Shown: piece by piece, positions 48,607-59,149 of the stretch
Layout: the number at the start of each line of letters is the position of its first letter
How positions within the stretch are numbered: the stretch's first letter is position 1
Assembly: GCA_940337035.1 (NCBI GenBank)
Contig: OW679202.1
Location: forward strand, 44,099,763-44,163,762
Reading direction: 5' to 3'
From: Agriotes lineatus
Lineage: Eukaryota; Arthropoda; Insecta; Coleoptera; Elateridae
DNA: 64,000 nucleotides
Position numbers and translations under genes: made by a program
Notes under the pieces: model-generated
What the model saw: the letters and a program-made list of their open reading frames with translations, nothing else
Databases searched by the model: none
Told to the model about the DNA's origin: nothing

Positions 48607-49374
48607 TTAAAGTTTAAGATGCACCCAATCTAGAATTCCCTTCGTTTTTGGTGTTGATGACATCTGCCTTAGAGGCGTTTTTCTAACGGCCCTTTTTTGG
48701 AGGCGTTTCCTTATCGGCGTTCTTCTGACTGAACCTTTTTGATGTGGACTTGGATGAGTAGCTGGTGTTTTTAATTTATATTCTAAATCAGAATCGCAGT
48801 TATCAGTTTCCATTTCGGTTTTTCCTGTAGTACCAGTCGGGGTTGGCTTCTTTTGCTGTTTAGGTTTAGCTAGCAGCACATTAGCAACGTTAAGGTCTTT
48901 GATGTAATCAGCAAACTGTAGGCGTCCGGGTGGATTAATAGTTTTTCGAGGCCGCAGAGTGTCGTGAATTAAATCGACTATGTTAGACGCCGGTAAAATT
49001 TCACCCTTTATAGTAACGGTGCCCTTGTGATCCCAGCTCACATCGCTTGAGGTACTCAAAATGCGTAGGAAAACTTCAGCTTTTTTCTTAAAAGTTTTGG
49101 GAAGTGTAGATAAAATAACGGCATTTGATAGGCTGTCACTGGTTGTTTCAATAGGTATTTTGATTGGCTGCCGCGCCTGGTTTGTGAAATGAAGGAATCG
49201 TTGTAAAACCTGATTGTACTGGATCCATTTATCGTGATCAGTTAATTTGGACTTTAAAACGTTTTGCATTTCGTCATCAAGCTGTGATAATATATTTTTC
49301 TCCGCATCATCGCCAGACTTAAGACGTTGGACAAATTCCGGCGATACAATCAACATCTTCCGCTCTTTGTCCAT
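48607..49374 (-). CDS. 255-aa Polinton-associated protein, left-arm copy
   Basis: An uninterrupted 255-codon gene transcribed away from the palindrome centre, starting 99 bp beyond the tRNA-Leu. The predicted protein is identical to the right-arm copy. Features: LDDEMQNVL at 32-40, YNQVLQRFLHF at 53-63, a Lys-rich LPKTFKKKAE at 91-100, SWDHKG at 113-118 then NIVDLIHD at 131-138, FADYIKDLNVAN at 154-165, and a strongly basic tail at about 215-246 (RRTP.RKRLQKRAVRKTPLR). I see no signal peptide or membrane segment. From memory the layout (short acidic-helical N-terminus, VPKT.K.KAE, DW.G...GS.I.DL..D) resembles a ~250-aa family that recurs in Polinton-like elements and animal genomes. The function is unknown; the basic tail suggests a DNA-binding or core-packing role, an inference. 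The start is the first ATG of the frame, close after a GT-rich leader. Confidence 0.85.
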   Translation of the reverse strand: MDKERKMLIVSPEFVQRLKSGDDAEKNILSQLDDEMQNVLKSKLTDHDKWIQYNQVLQRFLHFTNQARQPIKIPIETTSDSLSNAVILSTLPKTFKKKAEVFLRILSTSSDVSWDHKGTVTIKGEILPASNIVDLIHDTLRPRKTINPPGRLQFADYIKDLNVANVLLAKPKQQKKPTPTGTTGKTEMETDNCDSDLEYKLKTPATHPSPHQKGSVRRTPIRKRLQKRAVRKTPLRQMSSTPKTKGILDWVHLKL

Positions 49375-49473
49375 TTTAGTCGAAAAGGAGCTCAGTCGTT
49401 TGTTCTGGTAGAGCCGTCGTGAATAAACTAGCTTAAAATCAAGACTTTCATAATAAATATATTAAAAAAAATA

Positions 49474-49555
49474 TGACAGGTACGGGAATCGAACCCGTAT
49501 TCTCTCTCGAGATCAGAGCTTAAATCTGACGCCTTAACCATTCGGCCAACCTGCC
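49474..49555 (-). tRNA. tRNA-Leu (anticodon UAA), left arm
   Basis: Mirror image of the right-arm gene and identical in sequence. The 82-nt gene folds fully: acceptor GGCAGGT/ACCTGTC, a D arm starting GGCCGAATGG, anticodon arm TCAGA-TTTAAGC-TCTGA, variable arm TCTC/GAGA typical of class II tRNAs, and a perfect T stem ACGGG/CCCGT. Poly-T follows downstream on the minus strand. It lies 99 bp upstream of, and in the same direction as, the 255-codon gene. Confidence 0.95.
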
Positions 49556-49849
49556 TCCCTATATAAACGAGCACTCTCTGCATAATTAAGAAAACATATA
49601 GTTTAAAAAGCCTTCTGCATGCAATTTCAAACAATATTTCATATAAATTAAGCCACATACAAATTTCTTAATTAGGTTTTGATACATATTTTATCAAAAG
49701 ACTTGACCCTCAGCTGCCTTTTATTATTTGTCGTGATGCGTCATCGTTGAATTTACAAGAGCCATCCTGTCTGCTGTGTGACGTACGCAATGTCTCCATC
49801 CCTTTTTATTTTAAAATTCTATAAAACCAGAGGCCCGACTGATGCCGCA

Positions 49850-49885
49850 CTAACACGTTTTAAACCATTGTACTCTATTACCTGA
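49850..49885. other. Unique spacer at the palindrome centre
   Basis: Thirty-six bases that do not pair with each other separate the arms, bounded by TGCCGCA and its complement. The central ~500 bp around it (about 49595-50140) are the only part where the arms differ strongly, roughly one base in ten by eye. Confidence 0.8.
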
Positions 49886-50179
49886 TGCGGCAGCAGTTTG
49901 GACCTCTGATTTTATAGAATTTTAAAATAAAAAGGTATGGAAACACTGCGTACGTCACACAGCAGACAGGATGGCTCTTGTAAATTTAGCGATGCCGCAT
50001 CACGACAAATAATAAAACGGCATCTGAGGGTCAAGTCTTTCGATAAAATATATATCAAAACCGATTTAGAAATTTGTACATGGCTTAATTTATATGAAAT
50101 ATTGTTTGAAATTGCAAATAGAAGGGTTTTAAACTAGATGTTTTCTTAATTATGCAGAGAGTGCTCGTTTATATAGGGA

Positions 50180-50261
50180 GGCAGGTTGGCCGAATGGTTA
50201 AGGCGTCAGATTTAAGCTCTGATCTCGAGAGAGAATACGGGTTCGATTCCCGTACCTGTCA
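50180..50261 (+). tRNA. tRNA-Leu (anticodon UAA), right arm
   Basis: The 82-nt gene starts GGCAGGTTGGCCGAATGG and ends at discriminator A (50261). The acceptor stem has one G-U pair and six Watson-Crick pairs. TAA is at the centre of the loop TTTAAGC, which is closed by TCAGA/TCTGA. The long variable arm TCTC-GAGA and T arm ACGGG-TTCGATT-CCCGT are complete. Eight T residues from about 50265 form a pol III terminator, and TATATA lies just upstream. Nothing suggests decay, which is striking inside a mobile element. Confidence 0.96.
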
Positions 50262-50360
50262 TATTTTTTTTAATATATTTATTATGAAAGTCTTGATTTT
50301 AAGCTAGTTTATTCACGACGGCTCTACCAGAACAAACGACTGAGCTCCTTTTCGACTAAA

Positions 50361-51128
50361 ATGGACAAAGAGCGGAAGATGTTGATTGTATCGCCGGAAT
50401 TTGTCCAACGTCTTAAGTCTGGCGATGATGCGGAGAAAAATATATTATCACAGCTTGATGACGAAATGCAAAACGTTTTAAAGTCCAAATTAACTGATCA
50501 CGATAAATGGATCCAGTACAATCAGGTTTTACAACGATTCCTTCATTTCACAAACCAGGCGCGGCAGCCAATCAAAATACCTATTGAAACAACCAGTGAC
50601 AGCCTATCAAATGCCGTTATTTTATCTACACTTCCCAAAACTTTTAAGAAAAAAGCTGAAGTTTTCCTACGCATTTTGAGTACCTCAAGCGATGTGAGCT
50701 GGGATCACAAGGGCACCGTTACTATAAAGGGTGAAATTTTACCGGCGTCTAACATAGTCGATTTAATTCACGACACTCTGCGGCCTCGAAAAACTATTAA
50801 TCCACCCGGACGCCTACAGTTTGCTGATTACATCAAAGACCTTAACGTTGCTAATGTGCTGCTAGCTAAACCTAAACAGCAAAAGAAGCCAACCCCGACT
50901 GGTACTACAGGAAAAACCGAAATGGAAACTGATAACTGCGATTCTGATTTAGAATATAAATTAAAAACACCAGCTACTCATCCAAGTCCACATCAAAAAG
51001 GTTCAGTCAGAAGAACGCCGATAAGGAAACGCCTCCAAAAAAGGGCCGTTAGAAAAACGCCTCTAAGGCAGATGTCATCAACACCAAAAACGAAGGGAAT
51101 TCTAGATTGGGTGCATCTTAAACTTTAA
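50361..51128 (+). CDS. 255-aa Polinton-associated protein, right-arm copy
   Basis: Identical at the protein level to the left-arm copy, starting 99 bp after the tRNA-Leu and transcribed outward. Having two intact, identical open frames in an element otherwise empty of genes suggests either recent formation of the palindrome or ongoing homogenisation of the arms. The chain ends ILDWVHLKL just after the basic tail, so nothing appears truncated. Transcripts of the two copies would not be complementary to each other's coding strand, but read-through across the centre would give a self-complementary hairpin RNA. Confidence 0.85.
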   Translation: MDKERKMLIVSPEFVQRLKSGDDAEKNILSQLDDEMQNVLKSKLTDHDKWIQYNQVLQRFLHFTNQARQPIKIPIETTSDSLSNAVILSTLPKTFKKKAEVFLRILSTSSDVSWDHKGTVTIKGEILPASNIVDLIHDTLRPRKTINPPGRLQFADYIKDLNVANVLLAKPKQQKKPTPTGTTGKTEMETDNCDSDLEYKLKTPATHPSPHQKGSVRRTPIRKRLQKRAVRKTPLRQMSSTPKTKGILDWVHLKL

Positions 51129-51444
51129 AATTACACAATGAAATTCTGATTTTATTACTTGCAGTCTTTTTTTAATTTGAAATGTCGTGCACCTCAAACT
51201 ACAGTTTTGTAAATTGCTAGCGAATTTTTAGAAATAAGACATTCTGCTGTACATTTATATTTATATTATTAAGTATTATACGAAATAAGAACAATATATT
51301 TGTTTATTACAAAGTTTTTGTGTTTTTTATTTCTACTCTGCTTTGTTTTTTTCTCGAATCTGCAATAATTACAAAGTCTAAAGCTAAAATATTAGTATTT
51401 GCAGTTATTTTACAGTTACAAAGTGTAAAATTTCAAAAAAAAAT

Positions 51445-52566
51445 CAATCTACGATTTCATATTGGCGTGATATAATTTAAAAATTGTGATTTCTTTTAAT
51501 TTTGAGCGACACATTTTATAAAAAGTGTAAAACATTTGCAAATTTTTCAACGAAATTGTGTGTTTTATTCAGGTTTATGTTAATTTGTGATCAACATACA
51601 TATATTTTGTATAATTTCAAGTGTTATGATGGCAGTTTTGTAAAATTTTAAGTGAAATGACGGGGCCAGAACATTTTTTCAACAAAATTACGTGTTTTTA
51701 TTCAAATTTATGTTAATTTGTGGACAACATAAATATATTTTTCAATGAAATTGCGTGTTTTGGTGGTGTCAGAATATTTTTTTCAACGAATTGCGCGTTT
51801 TTATTTAAAAATTATGTTAATTTGTGGTCAACATACATATATTTCCGTCAAAAGTATAAGATTTTTTGAATTTTGTTTATCGAAATGATTGTGGTAGTAG
51901 ATTTTTTCAATGAAATTGCTATTTCTTTTAATTTTGAGCGATGCATTTTATAAAAAGTGTAAAACATTTGCAAAATTATGCATAGTTTATGTAACATGAT
52001 GTCGATTTTTGTAAAAATTTATGTGAGATGGCGTGTAATTGTGTGATTTTTGTTCAATTTTCGTCGTGTGTTTAGTAAAAATGTCGTTTTTTGTATAATT
52101 TCAAGTGACATGATGACAGTTTTTGTATAATTTATATGACATGATGTCGATTTTGTGAAAATGTATGTGAGATGGCGTGTAATTGTGTGATTTTTGTTCA
52201 ATTTTCGTCGTGTGTTTAGTAAAAATGTCGTTTTTTGTATAATTTCAAGTGACATGATGACAGTTTTTGTATAATTTATATGACATGATGTCGATTTTTG
52301 TGAAAATTTATGTGAGATGCTGTATGACTGCGTGATTTTTGTTCAATTTTCATCGTGTATTGAATGAAAATGTCGTTTTTTTGTATAATTTCAAGTGATA
52401 CGATGACAGTTTTTGTATAATTTATGTGACATGATGTCGATTTTTGTGAAAATTTATGTGAGATGCTGTATGATTGCGTGATTTTATTCAAATTTTTGTT
52501 ACTTTGGGGGTCAACACATACGTCTTTTCGTAATTTTTGCGTGTTTCTATTCAAATTTATTTTCAT
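51445..52566. repeat. AT-rich ~145-bp-period repeats, right arm
   Basis: Mirror of 47170-48290. The two blocks differ by a one-base indel (T run near 52636 against 47098) and few other changes. Confidence 0.85.
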
Positions 52567-53551
52567 TTGTCGTCAACACAGACGTATTTTCGTAAAATTT
52601 TACTATTTTTTCGATGAAAGTTGTATAAAAATATTGTTTTTGTCGTTTTTGCAGAATTTAATGTGACAAGATGCCGATTTTTATAAATTTTCTACGTATT
52701 TTCGTAATTTTGCGTGCTTTTATTCAAATTTATTTTATGTTTAGTTGACAAATGTCATAATTAAAATTAGTCAAGCCTTCTCCAATACTTGCTAATATAA
52801 GCCGTTCACGATCTTTTTGGGTCAGGTGAGGCTATGACCATCTAGTAATTTTGTTGACAGTACCTCTGCGGCAACTAAACTCCCTAATGCAAACTGACAC
52901 TTTTTCTGTTAGGTTAGGTTGTTTTCAGTTTAAGGTTATATTTTCTGAATAGGTACATTGTTGCCGGATCTCTCTCTAGTCTCTACATCAACTCGTGTTC
53001 TTTTAGTTCTGGTCTGTCCTTTTTAAACTGCAACTAGCATCGTTTAATGGAAATTTGTTTTGTTGTAACAAAATTATATTGGGCATTTTGATTTTTCCTT
53101 TGACGGAAATTAAAATTACTTTTACACACTTGATAAAGCATTTATTTTCTTACGAATATTAAAATAATAAGTTTGGCAATGTGGTGGCAAGAAAATGTCG
53201 AACAGACACTGACAGAAAAAAAGTTGCATCCGCTACATCACCGAATCAGTTAGTCCAACATGAAAAGAAAAAATAATAGCCAACTCTGTCCCAAAAAGGT
53301 CGTGAACGGATTATATGTTTATCTCTTTCTTACTCAAGCAATACGTATATCTTCTTGTTCATGTTATTGCGGATATATATAATTGTGACCGATCGCCCAT
53401 TTAATTTTAAACTAGCTGTTGTAATTTATAAGTGGCTAAAACTCAGTCGAAAATAACATTTAAAATTTATTTATAATATGGATATGGAAGTGTAATGTCA
53501 GAACAGCTAAGTGGTACAATATTCAAACCTTTAAAACCAAACAAAACACAG

Positions 53552-53767
53552 TCACCGACCTGTTTTAAAAAGGGAACTTAGACGGAAATTTCCAATAGTA
53601 GGTAGGGATAATGGGTATCTCGTTAATCCAGCCATATAGCAGGCACAAATTATATAAGTAATGATGGCACATCCAATCGTAATATCGGTTTTTTTTAAAA
53701 TTATATCAAGCTTTAAACACAATAAGCTACAAACTCCAGCAGACGCAATCCCCCGGTAACAATGCAT
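53552..53767 (-). CDS. Possible small membrane protein in the right arm (71 codons)
   Basis: The frame begins MHCYRGIASAGVCSLLCL and contains one hydrophobic stretch, ITIGCAIITYIICACYMAGL (about residues 30-49), then a basic end (FRLSSLFKTGR). It reads toward the centre of the element. In the left arm the same frame starting at 45968 is cut by a TAA caused by one base change. That makes it either a decaying small gene or chance. I do not recognise it. Confidence 0.25.
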   Translation of the reverse strand: MHCYRGIASAGVCSLLCLKLDIILKKTDITIGCAIITYIICACYMAGLTRYPLSLPTIGNFRLSSLFKTGR

Positions 53768-54032
53768 TTTGTCGGTTAAAATTTACAGCCCGCTATGCAA
53801 TGACGTCAAAACTTTGAAAGAGAAAGCTAGCATAGTCAGAATGCGTGTATTTATATAAGGGACTAAAATAATTATTTCGCCTTTTAAAAATATTACTATG
53901 GTTCTAAATTATGCACAATGCAGTTCATCTGTTATTAATTATAATTTTCAGGAACTAAATAATTTTATAATATGACAGCATAGCGGTACTCAAGCGGGAT
54001 GGCACACCGCTCAAAATCTTAAATTTCTAAGA

Positions 54033-54104
54033 CACCTCGCTAGTCTAGGGGTTAGGTGTAGGGGATACTGGCCAGGCAACTAGGGTTCGAATCCCACTTG
54101 GGCC
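54033..54104 (+). repeat. tRNA-like sequence, right arm
   Basis: Mirror copy of 45631-45702, with the same A- and B-box-like words and the same unpaired acceptor ends. Confidence 0.5.
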
Positions 54105-54561
54105 CGACGCAAATAGCTTTTTTTAAATATAAACAGCCATTCTGCAATGCACGAGAGAGACAACCAAGGGGGCAGAAGAGCGAGATAGATCTATCAGTTT
54201 GAAATTCAAATATTTCCGCTAAAACCAAGATGGCCGACACCCGGGAAGTTTAAAATTCAAATGGAACTTAGAAAAAAAATCGGAAAAAATTCAAATTTCA
54301 AATATTCCCGCGAAAATTAAAAATGGCCGCCGCGTAATTCCGGAAGAAAATAAAAAATCTAATGCGTTATTTAATCGGAAGCTAATGCGTAATTTAATCA
54401 GTAGCACACAGCAAAAATAATTAGGTCAATCCGCGACATTAATTAGAGCATCTGATTCGCGGTTTAATTCGCGGTTTAATTGACTTTTAATTGATCCGAT
54501 TAAACAAGATGGCCGCCATGTCCCAACACAAAATGGCCGCTATCTCCCCAACTGTTCTACT

Positions 54562-54567
54562 AACATG
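54562..54567. repeat. Right 6-bp target-site duplication (aacatg)
   Basis: Directly follows the terminal ...GTTCTACT of the palindromic element and equals 45168-45173. Confidence 0.9.
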
Positions 54568-57500
54568 CAAGTGTGGTTCAATAAAATAGTAATAGTAAAC
54601 ACATCCGTGAAAAAACATCAAAACTTCAATTCAAAAAGTGGCCCATTTTTGACGTTACTGAAGTCGCATCTATTCTTTTGAATTCTATTTTGCTTTAAAC
54701 GTATCCTATTTCATATTTAATAAGTTTCCCTTGCATCAGGAAACATTCATTTATATTACGTGCACGTGGTATAGTTTCTTTGTCAATTTTGAAATTGTTT
54801 TAAATTTTACTCTTCGCACCTGTATTACGTACTACTATTTTAATTCTACAAACGATTAGAAGAAAACTAATTTAGTTATACGAGGCAACATTATTAGTGT
54901 CTTTATATCAATTTTAAATGAATTTTAAAGTATTCATTCTGCATTACTCGTACTATAGAGAAATGTGCATTGGTTGTAGAATATTTTTTGGAAATATGAA
55001 GTATCTGTTTACTGTATCAGTGGATTCAACATCTAGAATAACTTAACTCTGTAACTAGGAAAATGTCTTTACCATATTATGCCCAATATGTTAGAACTTC
55101 TAATAAAACATTAGCAGTTTAACATTAATTAGCCTCTTATCATTCATTGTTGAGAACCATTTATACTGCACGGGACAGGCAACGGAGGTAAGGGGTCGCA
55201 TTAGACACCCGCACCTAAACACACCACTCGTTCAACAAACCTTAATCTAGCTTAGAGCTACCTGAACTAATGAGTTCAAATTCATCGTCGCTCCGCAAAA
55301 AAATTCGGCCTCTATCCATCTAGTTACTAATTGAGACCCTTAAATAATTATAATTCTTTCAGAAAAAGTGCGCACCCTGTGGAATTGACAAACATTTTTA
55401 ATTTTTTGTGTTTTGACATTTGTAAGATCTGTATCAAAAGCCATCTAATTGGGACGTGTCATCTTTTTTTAAATTTTTAAATTTTCTATTAAATTCTCTT
55501 GGTGGGTTTGGTTTTTCCACACAGAAACTTTACGGTCCATGTAGAACCATCAGTGAAATACGTTTGCTTACCATAAAATAGCAATAGTCAAAATATGTGA
55601 TGGTGTAAAATAGGAATTCTCGAGGTTAGATTCTACATAATCCGTAAGGTTACAATATTTAATACATATGTTCATTTTTCAACAACCTCCACTTATTCCT
55701 ACGTCATTCTTGAGAGGATTAAAAGTAAATTTGAGGAAATTATGCACGTAGTCTACGTAGAACTTGCTGTTTTAGACAAGGTTACGCTAGGAAAACACAT
55801 TTAGTGTACACTTTTCCAAGTAACTATATTGGACTACGGCTTTGCATATATACAACAAAGGAAGCGTATTTAGTGCAGATATTCAAGTGAATTTTGCACC
55901 AAATGTCTTAAAGGGGTCGCGTTCCATATAGAAAGTTTTTTTAGACACCAACACGAGACGACCTCTCCTATTCTCATAATTACCGGTTGTTGTCCCGTTT
56001 GTGTTTTGATCAGTGTTGATGGTGTGGTTAGCAGACCGCGACAGAGAATAATTTATTATGCTAACTGGAAGACTAGCATAAAACTCAAACGAGAGTAACG
56101 AACGTGCGTAAACAGCTAATTAACAAGAATGGGAATATTACGGCCTTTTATTGGATTATCATTAGCATTCACTCACTAGTACCCCAGACGGTAATTTTTT
56201 AACATATTAATTTTATCACTCTATGGTCGTTGCTTAAATATCTCCGAGGCGTTTCATACATGAGGAATTTTATGTTTGCTTAAGGCTTAAAGTAGGACGT
56301 GTTTCTTAAAATTATGTGTATGGGGGACTGTAAAAGCTAAGGATCGTGGCATATTTAGACGAAGAGCAATATCCTCTGAGAGACTGCATATTTCAAATTC
56401 ATGTTTGTTACTCCATTTAAGCATATTAATTTTCTCTTTACGTTGACATTTGTTGATTAATAGAAGTGACTACCTGATCAGTGTCTTAAAACATGACCTA
56501 TACCCAAGGAGTGTCATATTGAATACCATCTAAGGTCTATTGTTGTATGCAAAATGATTTTTTTTAAGCAGAATGCTGGCCCATTTAGATGTAGGTGAGT
56601 TGAGTTAAATCGTTTTATTTTGGGCCCAGGAAGCTGCGGTTACATATCTTAAGAACACCCTTGATATAAAGCATACAAAAATAGCCTTTGATGCTCACTG
56701 CATTCGCAGAAAAGCAATCAATGGCGATGATTCGGTATTGATAACAGTAAACCGCATATTGAAATTAATTGCCAATCACGATTATTTATCTGTCACTATA
56801 AGAAACACCTGATAAACTGTTATTGTGGTACTGATTCACAGTTGCCTAGCCCACTCTTTGGTTTTAAACAATTAACAGCCAAAGCTAATTATATTTCTGA
56901 GGAAACCACTGAATAGCAATGAGAAGTTTTATCAAATATGAGATCTTTTATCTTTTATTTTTAATTTAAATCCTAGAAGCTTATAGTTCTATAATGTGTA
57001 ATTATAAAAGGTGCAGGTAAACGATTACGTTCTAGTGAGTGGCATATCCTCCTTCTTCCTTGCTATTTCAATTTTAGGCTCATTCTCTTCCACTTGAACC
57101 AAAAACAATCAATTCGCCGACTTATTGTTTCAATATGTCATTTAGTGGTGATTGTGGAAACCTCATTATTTTAAAATCAATTTCTCGTCTTTTCAGTTCA
57201 GTCAAAAATATCCTTGTGGCGAAACGCCGATTGGACGAAACGCCGAAAACGGGATGGTCCATAAATTTCGCCTACGAGAACTGTTTGGATCGACATAATG
57301 TATTGTTCGTGTAATTGTTCTTTATTCCATTTTCGCGCCGTCTTAAATTGAAAATTGCAGCGGGAACACTGATCCTGTTTGTTTAAGTCATCAACAAAAA
57401 TCTTTTCCCTGTCGTTTCCGAAACCATTACATCGATCCATTTACCTAAGCTTCTTCAATGCACAATGCCGTTTTTGTTTAAAACGTCCTTATCTCCCTCA

Positions 57501-58620
57501 AACACTAGCGGCGTATTTGGATTTAACTTTATGGTAATTTGCCAGTAACCTTCATTCATCGTGCTTAGCACCTTCCAGAGACTTTCAAACCTTGATATTA
57601 TCGGAATAACAAAGCGAATGTTATGGTCATTATATGTACGCATGTTAAAATTTCTTTCGGCATTTCCGGGGGACCTTTACTGCATACGATCCATTCAGCA
57701 GAGTCCATTAAATTTTGATGAACGCGTGTCGTTATCAGCGTTTTGTAATAAAAACCTCAAGTTTAATAATCCTGAGACTAGTACATTTTAAAACTGTAAA
57801 AGCTGAGAACAATAATTTTTAAAATGCGACAGTTAAAGTTATTGTGCTATGGAATGTATGGCAACGGTCGGTATTGTTCTAAGCGAATCAATGTGGTTAT
57901 TTTATTTCTGAGATATGAGTTTGAGTTATACTATATCTCAGTTTATCAAGGAACACGTCGAAATAGTTTTTACGATAATGGCGGGCAGTCTATAGCGGAT
58001 GTAGTTATGGAAAATTCAGATTATTTCAATTTATTATAGGTAGCTTTCAAGATCAATGGAATCCACAATTGTTAAACAACGATACATTTCCAAATATTTT
58101 CCAAGAGATATTAAATATTCAATGATTATCAAGTTTCCATGGTATCCAATAACCCTCTGTAAATTATTCTGGTCTTTATGATGCTACCCATGAATTGTAC
58201 TTCTTTTCTTCAATTCGTCCTATATTGTATATGTATATATAAAATAGCAGCAATAATTCAGTATTATTTGTGTTTTCAAGTATGCTTAGTCTGGCAGACG
58301 ATAAAAAATATGAAAACAAGCAACTACCAGAAGTCCTTGACATTAATTGATATCAATACGGGGAAAGGTTATTAAGAATCCGTATTGGTAGAAAGAAAAG
58401 AGGAATTTATGGAGGATGAATGTCAAATAGAAAAAAACTGGTGTGATACACTCACACAACTTACTTTTACAGTGATCTTATAATTAGTCAAAAAATTCAT
58501 TTTGAATCTTTAAGCATTGTCAAAAATTTTCAAAAATTACAAATTCTACAAAAACGGTACAGAATAGAGCGTTAGTTGAAGAGACAAATGTTCTCTAAGC
58601 TGAATTCAAAAATGTAATAA
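54568..58620. other. Long stretch without a recognised gene
   Basis: Short frames at 57198-57440 (-, 80 codons, with CSRCNF) and 57824-58039 (+) have no family signature that I can defend. The part at about 55900-56900 is free of obvious transposon words and contains many TAAT/ATTA sites, so cis-regulatory DNA is possible but unproven. The base composition is that of ordinary intergenic sequence. Confidence 0.35.
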
Positions 58621-58900
58621 TATACCGGGTGTTCTATTTAAAATAGGAGCTAATAAAAAACTAGAAAAAAAAACACAAAAGAAACTCACTTTAGAAGTAT
58701 TCAACTGGAAAATCATTTATCTCACATCAATACACATTAAAAATGTAATAAAAATGTAAAGTTTGAAAGAAATCGTTAGGGCCGTTTTTGAAAATAATCG
58801 AAAAAAAACTGAAAAATCACAAGAGTAAACATCTTCTGGTTATGCGATTTTCTTCAAAAGCTTGCTGTCGCATCTACATAGTATTACACAAAACTTATAT
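58621..58900. repeat. Remnant of a GGGTGTTC-ended MITE
   Basis: Begins ATACCGGGTGTTCTATTTAA, the end type of the ACAGGGTGT family also seen at 26161 and 60065. No facing terminus was found, so only one end is supported. Confidence 0.35.
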
Positions 58901-58950
58901 ATAAAGTTTCAACCCCACACCTCTTTTCGTTTTTGAGATATTCTGTTCAC

Positions 58951-58952
58951 AG

Positions 58953-58984
<32 letters not shown>

Positions 58985-59032
58985 ACACACACACAGACAC
59001 AAACACACACAGACACACACACACACACAGAC
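58951..59032. repeat. (CA)n microsatellite
   Basis: About 80 bp of CA dinucleotides with occasional GA, TA and AA interruptions. Confidence 0.97.
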
Positions 59033-59149
59033 CAATGAAAAAAAATATGTTTTTTGGGTTCAGGGGACTCTGAAACGTGAAGATCTGTTGAAAACTCAAT
59101 TTCGAATTTTTGGGGTGAATCCAATACTTCCTCTATTGTAAATGGAAGT

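Larger units (their letters stand above)
45174..54561. mobile_element. Giant palindromic Polinton/Maverick-like element, non-autonomous, 9,388 bp
   Basis: The left arm 45174-49849 and right arm 49886-54561 are inverted copies. Mirror positions sum to 99735 almost throughout; a one-base indel pair shifts the sum to 99736 in the repeat block. A unique 36-bp spacer lies at 49850-49885. The tips read AGTAGAACAGTTGGGGAGAT, and outside them lies a perfect 6-bp TSD. Polintons are known for 6-bp TSDs and 5'-AG termini and use a protein-primed polymerase plus a retroviral-type integrase; none of those genes is visible here. Each arm holds, from the centre outward, a tRNA-Leu(UAA), a 255-codon gene, an AT-rich block of ~145-bp repeats, a small inverted repeat, a tRNA-like sequence and tip-proximal GGCCAT motifs. 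The flanks outside the TSD are not mirrored, which argues against a hairpin-read artefact. Assignment to Polintons rests on the TSD, the termini and resemblance of the protein. Confidence 0.85.

Noticed and set aside
45174..54561. The palindrome as a pure assembly or hairpin-read artefact
   Set aside because: The flanks are not mirrored, there is a unique spacer, the central 500 bp differ by ~10 per cent and a matching 6-bp TSD sits exactly at both tips. Read-level confirmation would still be needed.
57198..57440. Small zinc-binding protein (CSRCNF)
   Set aside because: A single Cys pair in an 80-codon frame with no partner ligands or family match.
58909..59124. Cys/Val-rich small protein
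   Set aside because: It is a translation of the (CA)n microsatellite.
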